From positions 1 through 47,090 of the forward strand of contig CACGIZ010000007.1 in assembly GCA_902573235.1 (NCBI GenBank): a DNA stretch of 47,090 bases, in the 5' to 3' direction. The notes beneath the pieces were generated by a model. That model saw only the letters and a program-made list of their open reading frames with translations. It did no database searches and was not told the DNA's origin. Position 1 is the first letter of the stretch; every line of letters starts with the position of its first letter. The position numbers and the translations under genes are program-made. Below are positions 37,344 through 45,428 of this stretch, piece by piece. The DNA is from an uncultured Pelagibacteraceae bacterium. GTDB taxonomy: Bacteria; Pseudomonadota; Alphaproteobacteria; Pelagibacterales; Pelagibacteraceae.

Positions 37344-37856
37344 ATGAATAAAAATTTTCTTATAATATTTGTTTTTATTTTATTTACCAATAACTCTTTA
37401 GCTTGTGATGCACTTAGATTAACAGGTGCTAAGGTTTCTACTGCTCAAAAAACTTTTTTTATTATTGATGGATATTCAGAAGAAGATTTTGATGAATGGA
37501 ATACTGTACAATACATGGGTTATGCAGCAGATTATTGTCCAAAAAGTAATTTAGAAAATTCTTACATCCATGTCTTTGTTTATCAATCAAAAATTGTTGG
37601 GATACGATTAGAAACTATGGATGTTGGAGTAAATGAAAATGAAATATATGAATTTGCTAAAGTTACTTATGGAAATTTAGGTCCGGAAATAAAAGATAAA
37701 AATTGGTTTGGATATAAAAATATTGGTGCTGGATCAGATAAAATATTATACGCAAAAACAAAAGATTTTAATGGTACTATAGAAACTCTTGATATCTCAA
37801 CAGAGGAATTAATAGATTTTACAGTAGGAGAGCAAGTAATTTTAACAGCACAATAG
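37344..37856 (+). CDS. Secreted protein of unknown function inside the minor-pilin operon
   Basis: 170 residues from the ATG at 37344, which gives a signal peptide (MNKNFLIIFVFILFTNNSLA) with cleavage likely before CDAL. The longer frame (37245, or ATG 37275 right after the pilX stop) would bury this signal. If cleavage leaves Cys at +1 it might be a lipoprotein, but the LA-C lipobox is weak. A second Cys is in DYCPKSN. The rest looks like a small compact mixed alpha/beta domain. It lies 70 bases after pilX and 3 before pilY1, where the canonical operon has no gene. Family not recognised. Confidence 0.7.
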   Translation: MNKNFLIIFVFILFTNNSLACDALRLTGAKVSTAQKTFFIIDGYSEEDFDEWNTVQYMGYAADYCPKSNLENSYIHVFVYQSKIVGIRLETMDVGVNENEIYEFAKVTYGNLGPEIKDKNWFGYKNIGAGSDKILYAKTKDFNGTIETLDISTEELIDFTVGEQVILTAQ

Positions 37857-37859
37857 ATT

Positions 37860-40800
37860 ATGAGAAATTTCGCAAAATATTTTTTATTCTTTTTTATTTT
37901 ACTAGAAATTGCTTTTGTATCCAAAGTTGATGCAAAACCAGTTCCTCCTGGTTCAGGAGAGGGAGATGTTCCTGCTAATATTTTGATTTTAATTGATAGT
38001 TCAGCGAGTATGAGACGAAGAATGAGTAACAGAGATGCTATCCAATATGTTCCTAATGCAATTTACGACTCAAACGGAGATATACTTGCATCACAGTTTA
38101 GAAATAATGGAGTAGTAAAATTTAATGCTGATGGATCTAGAAACAGGGAATTTAATGATAATGTTGGAAGATACACTGGTAATGCATCAGACACGTGTAC
38201 CCTATCATCTACAGGAATGGGTTATAATGGTGAAATAACTAAAAATACAGTTGCAAGACACACTGCTGATATTAGATTTGCAACAGAATTAAGTACCGAT
38301 AATGGGGTACTTACTAATCAAGACATGTTTTTTTTCAGGTCAAATGATCGCCAACTAAGAGATGATCAAGCAATTGTTGGATATTCTGAGGATGGACAGG
38401 ATTGTCTGATGTACTTAGAGCTTGGAATTACAATTATGGGATTGGATTACCAAGTGATTGGTGATGAACATTTTCTATTTGTTACTGGTAGAGATGGAAA
38501 TACATCTGCCTTTGTATCATTTAATTTAAATACAGGCATGAGCAGTGGTGTGCAGACATTTGGAGGGAATGCTAATAACTCATTTGCACGTTTGGGTAGG
38601 CTTGCTTGGAGAATTGCGGTCAACAGTGATGCCACAAGATTATATGTAGGTAGAGTTCATATTTATGGTTACACCATGGAAAGAAGTGGTGATGCTTATC
38701 GAATTACTGATAATGCGGCCACCCAACTTTATACTAGAGTAAATCGTGGAAATTTAAATACACAATTAGCGGACGTCTTAGGTATCGATGTTTCACCTGA
38801 TGATGATAATATTTTATATATAGCTTCAGCAAGAAGACATGTTATTCAAAAAGTTAGACTTGATACAAATACAACGTACACAATATTAGCAAGGGCAGGT
38901 AGAGGAACACGACATAATGGAGCTAATATTGAAGCATCTGGAGCTCTTGCAGCAAACAATGTTAGATTCAACCAACCAGTAGGTATTACTGTAACGTCAG
39001 ATAGAATTTTAGTTGGCACAACAAGAGGAACTATAGATGTTTTCAATGAAAATTTATTTACAGCAGAGAATAGAGACACTGCTTGGCTACAACAAATGGG
39101 TGGTGGAAATGTATCAAGATGGGTTGGTGTTAAAAAAGCAATGAGTGCTATTATAAGTGACACAACTTTAACTAGCGGTGCTCACTTTGGTTACGGACAC
39201 TGGAATGCTGGAGAAACGGGAGGTCCAAGAAAATCAGCAATGGGTGGTAGACACTGCCATTTCAATGATGGTTGTACTTACTATGGTGGATGGAATGGTG
39301 ATCATCCAGATGGACAATCAGTACAATGTAATAGAGATTCATGTTTAAATGTCGGGATAAGTGCTGAGGGTTACACAAGAATTCTTGATAATCTAATTCC
39401 TCAAGGTTTAGCTTGGGGTACAGATGCTAATGCATACTCTATTATGGCTCTTGATTATTTTAATAATGATTTTGAGGCTTATGATGAAGACTCTGAATGT
39501 CAATTGAACTATGTGATTGTGATCGGTGATGGAATGATGAGAAATAATACTTCTGCTATTCCTAGAATTGAGGCTTTAAGAGATAAAGATAATCCAGTTA
39601 AAACTTTATTTGTTGCTTATGGTGGCGGTATTAATACCAGAGGAATGGAAATTTTTGATGCAATGGCTGTAGCTGGATCTTGTCCAGGTGGAAACGCAAA
39701 CTCCCCTGACTGTGAACCCACAATAGTTGCTGATACACCAGAGTCGTTAAAAACTCAATTGACTGCAAAAATTAGACAGATACTTGCTGAACGATTGTCA
39801 TTTACTGCTCCATCTATTACAGCAACTGTTCAAGAAGGTGGTTCTTTATATCAAGCACAGTTTGCTTATGAACAATTTGGAGAATGGCAAGGAACAATAT
39901 TGAGAAAAACTTTACTCGCAGACGGAACTGTTCTTCATGGAATGGATGAACCCGGAAACTGGGATGCATCAGTAGAAATTAGAAAACAAGCTAAAGATGA
40001 TGAAAGAAAATTATGGAGTGCGTTACCTGGAACGCCTTATCTTAAAAATTGGAATAATTTTAAAAAAGACAATTCAGATGATATAACTGAATTATTTGAA
40101 TTATTTGGTTTTGATATTGCTGACTATCATAATACAACCTCTTACTGTGCAACTACAGGACAATATGTAGGTGACAATGGAACATCTGATGATCTTGAAG
40201 GATTAATAGAATTTATGAGAGGAATCGATTACTTTGATTATAATGGAGACTGCAATGTTACAGAATTAAGAAGTCATGTTCTTGGAGATATTTATCACTC
40301 ACAATTAATTGAAGTAGGCCCACCTGATGCAAGTATACAGTTTACTGGTGCTAATGAAGAAGCATATTTTAGAGCAACAAATAACTATCAAAGTTTTATG
40401 CAAAAACATGCAACAAGAAAAAACATAATCTATGCAGGTGCTAATAGTGGTGTGCTTCATGCTATTGATGCTGAAACTGGCAAAGAGGAATGGGGTTTTA
40501 TCCCACCATTCATTGCTGCATTACTTCCCTCATTAATGAATGCTGATCTTAGTGGAAAAATTGATGGTACAAAAGGTGGAACCAATGCAATTTTTGGTGT
40601 TGATGGATCACCAGTGGTTCATGATGTTTTTATTAAAGGATTTGATGAAGATGGAAAACCTGAGACCCAAAAAAGTTGGCATACTATTTTATTTGTTCCA
40701 TATGGAAGAGGCGGAGCAGGATTTTCTGTTTTAGATGTTACTAATCCAATAGAAGGAGATTTGGGACCTATACATATGTTTAGTGTCTTTAATGATGCGA

Positions 40801-42695
40801 TTAACAGTACTGTTTATATGGCTAACCACGAGGGTCAAATTACAGCATATCCTTACTCATCAGGCTCTGTCAGTGTTCAAGACTCATTAGAGGCAATAAA
40901 AGCTGGCGAAAATTTGGATACAGCATTTACAGCAGATGGAGGTGATAACTCTCTAGACCCAGATCATGCCTCTTACTGTGATAGCTCAGATAATCCTGAT
41001 GTAATACAAAATTGTACTAATCAAGATGCTATAGCAGTCTGTCAACTAAATGATACAACCGTCATGACAACTACTGGTCTATTTCATTCAGATGCAGCTG
41101 GAACAGCTTCTTGCTTCAAAGGTAAAGAATTTAGATTTTCTGATATAAAACCTCAAGCAAAAGCTGACGGAACTGTACCAAAGTCATCATTAAAAGTTAC
41201 TGAAAGAGTTGATGGAACTTTACAAACAATCGATTTTACAAGTGCAAAATATGTAAACGACAATTTAGTAATAACGTTTCCTGATGAGAAAACTTATAAT
41301 GCAGGCGGTAGTCCTCTAGAAACTTCGCAGACGAACCAGTTTACCGTCGCAACATCATGTACTGCAGCAACTGATATACCAGTACAATATGACTATAGCC
41401 AACTAGGAGAAACATGGTCAGCTCCAAGAATATTTAGAATTCCATCAGAAACACTTTCTGAAAGAAACAATTCAGATAATGACAGATATGTTGCAGTAAT
41501 GGGAGCAGGTATGGGCGCTACAAATTTGTGTGCCGGTTCAGCAGTATTTATAGTTAATTTAGATAAAGATGATGACGCAGGTATTGAACCAGGAACTATT
41601 TTTGGAGCTACTACCAATGGAGGTCCTATTACGATTGTAGATACAGTTCCAACTAGAGAAGCTGTAACAACAACAATCACAAAGGATGACGGTACAACCG
41701 AAACTGTGACTACTCAAACAGCAACTAAAGTTGCTGGGGAACACACTCCAAATGGAAGCGATATTGGAAACTCTTTACCTGCCTCAGCGGTCGTTATAAC
41801 TCCAGATACAGCATTTAATATTCCTTGGAGAGGTGCGATGGTTTATTTTAATGATCTTGAGGGAAAAATCACAAAATTAAATTTAACAAGTTCCACAAAA
41901 AATGATGCAGATCTTTTTGATCAAACTACTTTATTTAGATTGGATGCTAACACAATTAATAAAAGATACAGTTATTTTTCAATGGATGCAGGAATTGGAC
42001 AGACAACAAGAGACTTCTGGCTATTTGGTGGGACAGGAAACTTTAATGATATAGGTGGTGGTTCAAAATTTATGGATAACATCTTGTATGGTGTTAAAGA
42101 TCCAGATTATCCATATTTCAATCATTTAAATGAAGTGCACGTCCCAAGAGAAAGTGATGACGATTTTTTAGCTCAGGCACATAAAGGTGCTAATAATGCA
42201 GCAAGTATTGATAATGCAGTTGTATGTAAAGATACAACAGGTAAAATTAGCTGTGATGATGGACCGTCAAGTGGGCAGCAAGCATGGGTAGTTCATTTAG
42301 ATACACCGGATGGCAAAGGTCCAAATGAAAATAGTACCAATACTTTTAGAAAATTATCAGCTGCACCTACTTTATTTAAAGGACAAGTTTATTTTCCAAT
42401 ATACGAACCTCCTCAAGGAGCTAATCCATGTAACATTGGTAACGCATTTATTTGTGTTGCAGATGATGAATGCGGATCAAATAACTCCCACCTTTTAACC
42501 AGAGGTGGTGCTGCTAATGGAAAAAATTGTACTTTTGTTAGAGAAGGTATTTTGTCAGAGCTTGTTATCTTTGGAGATAAATTATTTGCAAACGTTGCAG
42601 GACCTAAAGAAGATGCTGAGACACTCTATTCAGTTTTAGCTGCTGCAGGAGAAGTTGAAGCAAGTAGAGGTAGCTGGAGAGAATCTGGTTTCTAA
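37860..42695 (+). CDS. pilY1: PilY1-like pilus tip adhesin with interrupted vWA domain
   Basis: 1611 residues; signal peptide about 1-25. A von Willebrand A domain opens with ILILIDSSASM (MIDAS Asp46, Ser48, Ser50). Its continuation, RWVGVKKAMSAIISD and GAHFGYGHW, comes only at about 419. Between lie about 365 residues with NHL/propeller-like phrases (GVVKFNADGS, GIDVSPDDDNILYIASARR, PVGITVTSDRILVGTTRG). The vWA then ends (LNYVIVIGDGMM, VKTLFVAYGGG; about 555-640). The PilY1 C-terminal propeller follows: LGDIYHSQLIEVG, KNIIYAGANSGVLHAIDAE, an acidic possible Ca loop LDKDDDAGIE (about 1234-1243), and the typical end RGSWRESGF. It is exposed at the pilus tip or surface and is probably the adhesin/mechanosensor. 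Confidence 0.92.
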   Translation: MRNFAKYFLFFFILLEIAFVSKVDAKPVPPGSGEGDVPANILILIDSSASMRRRMSNRDAIQYVPNAIYDSNGDILASQFRNNGVVKFNADGSRNREFNDNVGRYTGNASDTCTLSSTGMGYNGEITKNTVARHTADIRFATELSTDNGVLTNQDMFFFRSNDRQLRDDQAIVGYSEDGQDCLMYLELGITIMGLDYQVIGDEHFLFVTGRDGNTSAFVSFNLNTGMSSGVQTFGGNANNSFARLGRLAWRIAVNSDATRLYVGRVHIYGYTMERSGDAYRITDNAATQLYTRVNRGNLNTQLADVLGIDVSPDDDNILYIASARRHVIQKVRLDTNTTYTILARAGRGTRHNGANIEASGALAANNVRFNQPVGITVTSDRILVGTTRGTIDVFNENLFTAENRDTAWLQQMGGGNVSRWVGVKKAMSAIISDTTLTSGAHFGYGHWNAGETGGPRKSAMGGRHCHFNDGCTYYGGWNGDHPDGQSVQCNRDSCLNVGISAEGYTRILDNLIPQGLAWGTDANAYSIMALDYFNNDFEAYDEDSECQLNYVIVIGDGMMRNNTSAIPRIEALRDKDNPVKTLFVAYGGGINTRGMEIFDAMAVAGSCPGGNANSPDCEPTIVADTPESLKTQLTAKIRQILAERLSFTAPSITATVQEGGSLYQAQFAYEQFGEWQGTILRKTLLADGTVLHGMDEPGNWDASVEIRKQAKDDERKLWSALPGTPYLKNWNNFKKDNSDDITELFELFGFDIADYHNTTSYCATTGQYVGDNGTSDDLEGLIEFMRGIDYFDYNGDCNVTELRSHVLGDIYHSQLIEVGPPDASIQFTGANEEAYFRATNNYQSFMQKHATRKNIIYAGANSGVLHAIDAETGKEEWGFIPPFIAALLPSLMNADLSGKIDGTKGGTNAIFGVDGSPVVHDVFIKGFDEDGKPETQKSWHTILFVPYGRGGAGFSVLDVTNPIEGDLGPIHMFSVFNDAINSTVYMANHEGQITAYPYSSGSVSVQDSLEAIKAGENLDTAFTADGGDNSLDPDHASYCDSSDNPDVIQNCTNQDAIAVCQLNDTTVMTTTGLFHSDAAGTASCFKGKEFRFSDIKPQAKADGTVPKSSLKVTERVDGTLQTIDFTSAKYVNDNLVITFPDEKTYNAGGSPLETSQTNQFTVATSCTAATDIPVQYDYSQLGETWSAPRIFRIPSETLSERNNSDNDRYVAVMGAGMGATNLCAGSAVFIVNLDKDDDAGIEPGTIFGATTNGGPITIVDTVPTREAVTTTITKDDGTTETVTTQTATKVAGEHTPNGSDIGNSLPASAVVITPDTAFNIPWRGAMVYFNDLEGKITKLNLTSSTKNDADLFDQTTLFRLDANTINKRYSYFSMDAGIGQTTRDFWLFGGTGNFNDIGGGSKFMDNILYGVKDPDYPYFNHLNEVHVPRESDDDFLAQAHKGANNAASIDNAVVCKDTTGKISCDDGPSSGQQAWVVHLDTPDGKGPNENSTNTFRKLSAAPTLFKGQVYFPIYEPPQGANPCNIGNAFICVADDECGSNNSHLLTRGGAANGKNCTFVREGILSELVIFGDKLFANVAGPKEDAETLYSVLAAAGEVEASRGSWRESGF

Positions 42696-42699
42696 TTAT

Positions 42700-42900
42700 T
42701 TAGAAAGTTTTTAGATAATAATAAATTATCCAAGCGAACATAGTAAACATTGTTACAAATATAAGAGCTAGACCAACTAAAGTATCTTGATTAACTTTCT
42801 TACGCCATTTTTTTGGAAAAAAATTTAATGAATAAGCATATACAATTATAAAAATATTAAATGCAAGTAGGGTAATATTAAAAAAAAGAAATTTATCCAT
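42700..42900 (-). CDS. Small two-helix membrane protein coupled to pilD
   Basis: 66 residues, not recognised. Two hydrophobic helices (about 3-24 and 42-62) flank a basic loop (FFPKKWRKKVNQD). Its ATG overlaps the pilD TAA by one base (TAATG), so it is probably translated by ribosomes finishing pilD. It ends 4 bases from the convergent pilY1 stop. A role in pilin processing or assembly is only suggested by position. Confidence 0.6.
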   Translation of the reverse strand: MDKFLFFNITLLAFNIFIIVYAYSLNFFPKKWRKKVNQDTLVGLALIFVTMFTMFAWIIYYYLKTF

Positions 42901-43664
42901 TATAGAAAAAAAGTTTTTATTTGATTTGCAAACGTTACATAAATTAAACAGCCAATAATTATAAAAGGCCCAAAAGGAATTTGTGTAGACAAATCTCTGC
43001 TCTTATTCATTAATGAAGGAATAGAATAAACTAAAGCAACAACTGAGGAAATAAAAATTGTAAAAGGAATACTAAACCAGCCAAACCAAAAACCAACAAC
43101 AGCAATTAACTTTGCATCACCAAGTCCCATACCTTCTTTATTTCTTAACGTTTTATAAAAAAAAATGATTAACCAAATAATTGCATAACCAAACAATCCT
43201 CCAATTAAAGAATTTATATAATTAGGAAATAAAGATTGATTTAAATTTGGATCAAAAGATTTAACAAAACCAATTAACATTAAAGGAAATGTTAATTCAT
43301 TTGGAATGATATAATGTTTTAAGTCAATAAAAAATATTATGATAAAAAAAATACTTAAGATTATTAGTAATAATGTAGTAATCGAAATTCCATACATGTA
43401 AAATATTAAAAGAAAACTTAATGCTGAAATTAATTCTACTATAAAATATTTTATACTTATTTTAATATTACATTTTCGACATTTTCCTTTTAAAAATAGA
43501 AAAGAAAAAAAAGGGATATTATCAAACCATCTTATTTGTTCTTTGCATGAAGGACAAAAAGATCTTCCTCTCATTACATTTTGCTCTAATGGTAGACGAT
43601 AAATACAAACATTACAAAAGCTACCCCAGATACTTCCTAGTACAAAAGCGAGAATATAAAACAC
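42900..43664 (-). CDS. pilD: Prepilin peptidase / N-methyltransferase PilD
   Basis: 254-residue inner-membrane enzyme that cuts prepilin leaders and N-methylates the new Phe/Leu. The N-terminal cytoplasmic domain has the paired CxxC motifs Cys37-Cys40 (FCPSC) and Cys62-Cys65 (CRKC) of the bifunctional form. The catalytic aspartates are Asp114 in FIDLKHYIIPNELT and Asp183 in GMGLGDAKL. About seven to eight membrane helices. Substrates are the four prepilins encoded on the other strand, all with G before the cut. It is transcribed towards pilY1 and divergent from the GAF-PP2C gene. Confidence 0.95.
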   Translation of the reverse strand: MFYILAFVLGSIWGSFCNVCIYRLPLEQNVMRGRSFCPSCKEQIRWFDNIPFFSFLFLKGKCRKCNIKISIKYFIVELISALSFLLIFYMYGISITTLLLIILSIFFIIIFFIDLKHYIIPNELTFPLMLIGFVKSFDPNLNQSLFPNYINSLIGGLFGYAIIWLIIFFYKTLRNKEGMGLGDAKLIAVVGFWFGWFSIPFTIFISSVVALVYSIPSLMNKSRDLSTQIPFGPFIIIGCLIYVTFANQIKTFFL

Positions 43665-43704
43665 GAATTATATTTTTATGTAAGATGCGAGCTCAAGAAC
43701 TCCA

Positions 43705-43724
43705 TTTATACAGTATTGTATAAA
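43705..43724. promoter_or_regulatory. Perfect 20-bp palindromic element between pilD and the phosphatase gene
   Basis: TTTATACA-GTAT-TGTATAAA: 8-bp perfect arms around 4 bases, in the 163-base divergent gap. It is the shape of a dimeric regulator site. It lies 41 bases upstream of the pilD ATG at 43664, so a bound protein could control pilD. The regulator is unknown. Confidence 0.5.
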
Positions 43725-43783
43725 CACCACTGCATCTTGAATGTGTAAGTAAAAATTAGGTGCGTATATAACTATTTCCATTC

Positions 43784-43813
43784 TTGTTAAAATTATCAAA
43801 AAAGATGTAAAAT
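43784..43813 (+). promoter_or_regulatory. Candidate promoter of the GAF-PP2C gene
   Basis: TTGTTA (43784-43789), an 18-base spacer and TAAAAT (43808-43813) would start transcription near 43820, leaving an 8-base leader. Pattern match only. Confidence 0.35.
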
Positions 43814-43827
43814 GCAAAATATAAAAT

Positions 43828-45108
43828 ATGTTTTTTAAATCAAAAAAACCTGAAATAGTCAAAGAAGACTCGAGAATAGAGGATTTTCAAATTATTACTA
43901 AACTAAGTCAAGAGTTTGCAACATCTCTTGATCTAAGTGAGACTCTACAAAATTCACTTGATGTCATTATAAAAAGAATTAATGCACAAGCTGCCAATGT
44001 TTTTTTAATAGAAGAAAAAAAACAAGTTTTCCAATGCATTGCATCAAAACACCAAGCGTACTTGGATGATTATGAAATTCCTTTAACCCAAGGAGTGATG
44101 GGTAAAGCAATTTTACAAAAAAAATGTATTCGAGTTGGAGATGTAAGAAAGGATGTAAGAGAAATTGCAGAATTTTATTTTGATTTAGATAACAAAACAA
44201 ATTTTACAACATATTCAGTGCTATGTGCACCTCTTATTGCTGCTAATGAATGCATTGGTGTTCTTCATTGTTTAAATAAAAAAACAACCAATAAGCTCTT
44301 TGAAGAGAGTGATAGAAAACTTTTAGAAACACTAGCTACACCAGCAGCGCTTGCCATTAGAAATGCTCGGATGGCTAAAGAACTTGTTGATAAAAACAGA
44401 ATGCAGAAGGAAATAGAAATTGTTGGAGAAATACAAAAAACTTTATTATCTAAAAATAAGGAAGACCCTTTTCCTATAGCTGGGATAAATATTCCTGCTA
44501 AAGTAGTCTCGGGAGATTTTTATAACTTTTCTGACTTAGGAGATGGCAAATATGGATTTGGTGTTGCAGATGTGTCTGGAAAAGGAATTAAGTCATCATT
44601 GTTGATGTCAAAAGCATCAAGTCTTTATCGGTGTTTGAGTAAAACAATGTTTTCAGCATCAGATTTACTAAATTTATTAAATAAAGAAATATGTGAAACT
44701 GCAGCAAGAGGTATGTTTGTTACTATGTTGGTTGGAATTTATGATAGTAATAAAAAAGAATTATTAATTTCGAATGCAGGACATGAACCTCCCCTTATTT
44801 ATTCAAAGGATGGAAAATTTTCAAATCATACAGAAGCAGGTCCGCCTTTAGGCATTATGCCAAACATTACCTACAAAGAAAGTTCAATATCTTTTTCTGA
44901 AAGCTCAATGTACATTTTTACAGATGGCGTTACTGAAATCAAAGATCCAGATGGAGAGATGTTAGGCGCTGAAGGTTTTCAGAATTATATTAAAAAATAC
45001 CAATCAACACCTAATAACAATAGATTGAAAGTTATCATCGAAGACATTGTAAAGTCTGGAAAAATTCAAAAAGATGATTTAACAATTGTTGTTATTGACG
45101 GAAAATAA
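43828..45108 (+). CDS. GAF-domain PP2C (SpoIIE/RsbU-type) serine phosphatase
   Basis: 426 residues, cytoplasmic. The GAF domain covers about 20-185 (DLSETLQNSLDVIIKRI, QGVMGKAILQKK, VLCAPLIAANECIGVLHCLNK). A helical linker (LATPAALAIRNARMAKELVDKNRMQKE, in parts) leads to the SpoIIE-type PP2C domain (about 205-425). The metal-binding acidic residues are visible in VVSGDFYNF, GVADVSGKG, FTDGVTEI and KDDLTIVVI. Such proteins dephosphorylate anti-sigma-factor antagonists or other STAS-type switches in response to a ligand or redox cue. No STAS, HPT or anti-sigma kinase gene is nearby, so the target is unknown. It shares the palindrome-bearing gap with pilD. Confidence 0.9.
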   Translation: MFFKSKKPEIVKEDSRIEDFQIITKLSQEFATSLDLSETLQNSLDVIIKRINAQAANVFLIEEKKQVFQCIASKHQAYLDDYEIPLTQGVMGKAILQKKCIRVGDVRKDVREIAEFYFDLDNKTNFTTYSVLCAPLIAANECIGVLHCLNKKTTNKLFEESDRKLLETLATPAALAIRNARMAKELVDKNRMQKEIEIVGEIQKTLLSKNKEDPFPIAGINIPAKVVSGDFYNFSDLGDGKYGFGVADVSGKGIKSSLLMSKASSLYRCLSKTMFSASDLLNLLNKEICETAARGMFVTMLVGIYDSNKKELLISNAGHEPPLIYSKDGKFSNHTEAGPPLGIMPNITYKESSISFSESSMYIFTDGVTEIKDPDGEMLGAEGFQNYIKKYQSTPNNNRLKVIIEDIVKSGKIQKDDLTIVVIDGK

Positions 45109-45109
45109 A

Positions 45110-45412
45110 ATGATGAGTGTTCCTAAGGTTATGATTTTTTTTGCTATTGTTATAAGCTCAATACTTTATTGGGCCACTTCGAATGTCTGTAAGTATAACT
45201 TTGCATTAGAAAAAAAAACCCAAACATTAAATGTCATTACAGAAAATATTGATCCAACATTAGGAAATGCAAAGTATTATGTTTATAGAGAATTAAATTG
45301 TAATGATGTTTATTTAGAATGGGACTATGAAAGAGTAATTGATAATTTAAGAACTATCACTGTGCTTATTTATCAAGAGCTAAATACTGATATCAAAGGT
45401 GATCCAAATTAA
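45110..45412 (+). CDS. Small membrane-anchored protein of unknown function
   Basis: 100 residues from the ATG at 45110 (MMSVPKVMIFF); the longer frame into the phosphatase gene is less likely. One N-terminal hydrophobic segment (about 6-22) could be an anchor or signal. The rest is a small soluble domain with two cysteines (VCKYN and LNCND). The start is 1 base after the phosphatase TAA, so the two are probably co-translated; it could be an output or sensor partner, but nothing in the sequence proves that. Confidence 0.65.
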   Translation: MMSVPKVMIFFAIVISSILYWATSNVCKYNFALEKKTQTLNVITENIDPTLGNAKYYVYRELNCNDVYLEWDYERVIDNLRTITVLIYQELNTDIKGDPN

Positions 45413-45428
45413 ATCCATTTAAAAATAG

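Noticed and set aside
38846..39163. 105-residue minus-strand frame inside pilY1
   Set aside because: Antisense shadow of the propeller-like insertion, with no ribosome-binding site and no independent features.
43668..43862. 64-residue minus-strand frame between pilD and the phosphatase
   Set aside because: It overlaps the start of the phosphatase gene, contains the palindrome and candidate promoter, and shows no recognisable protein features.
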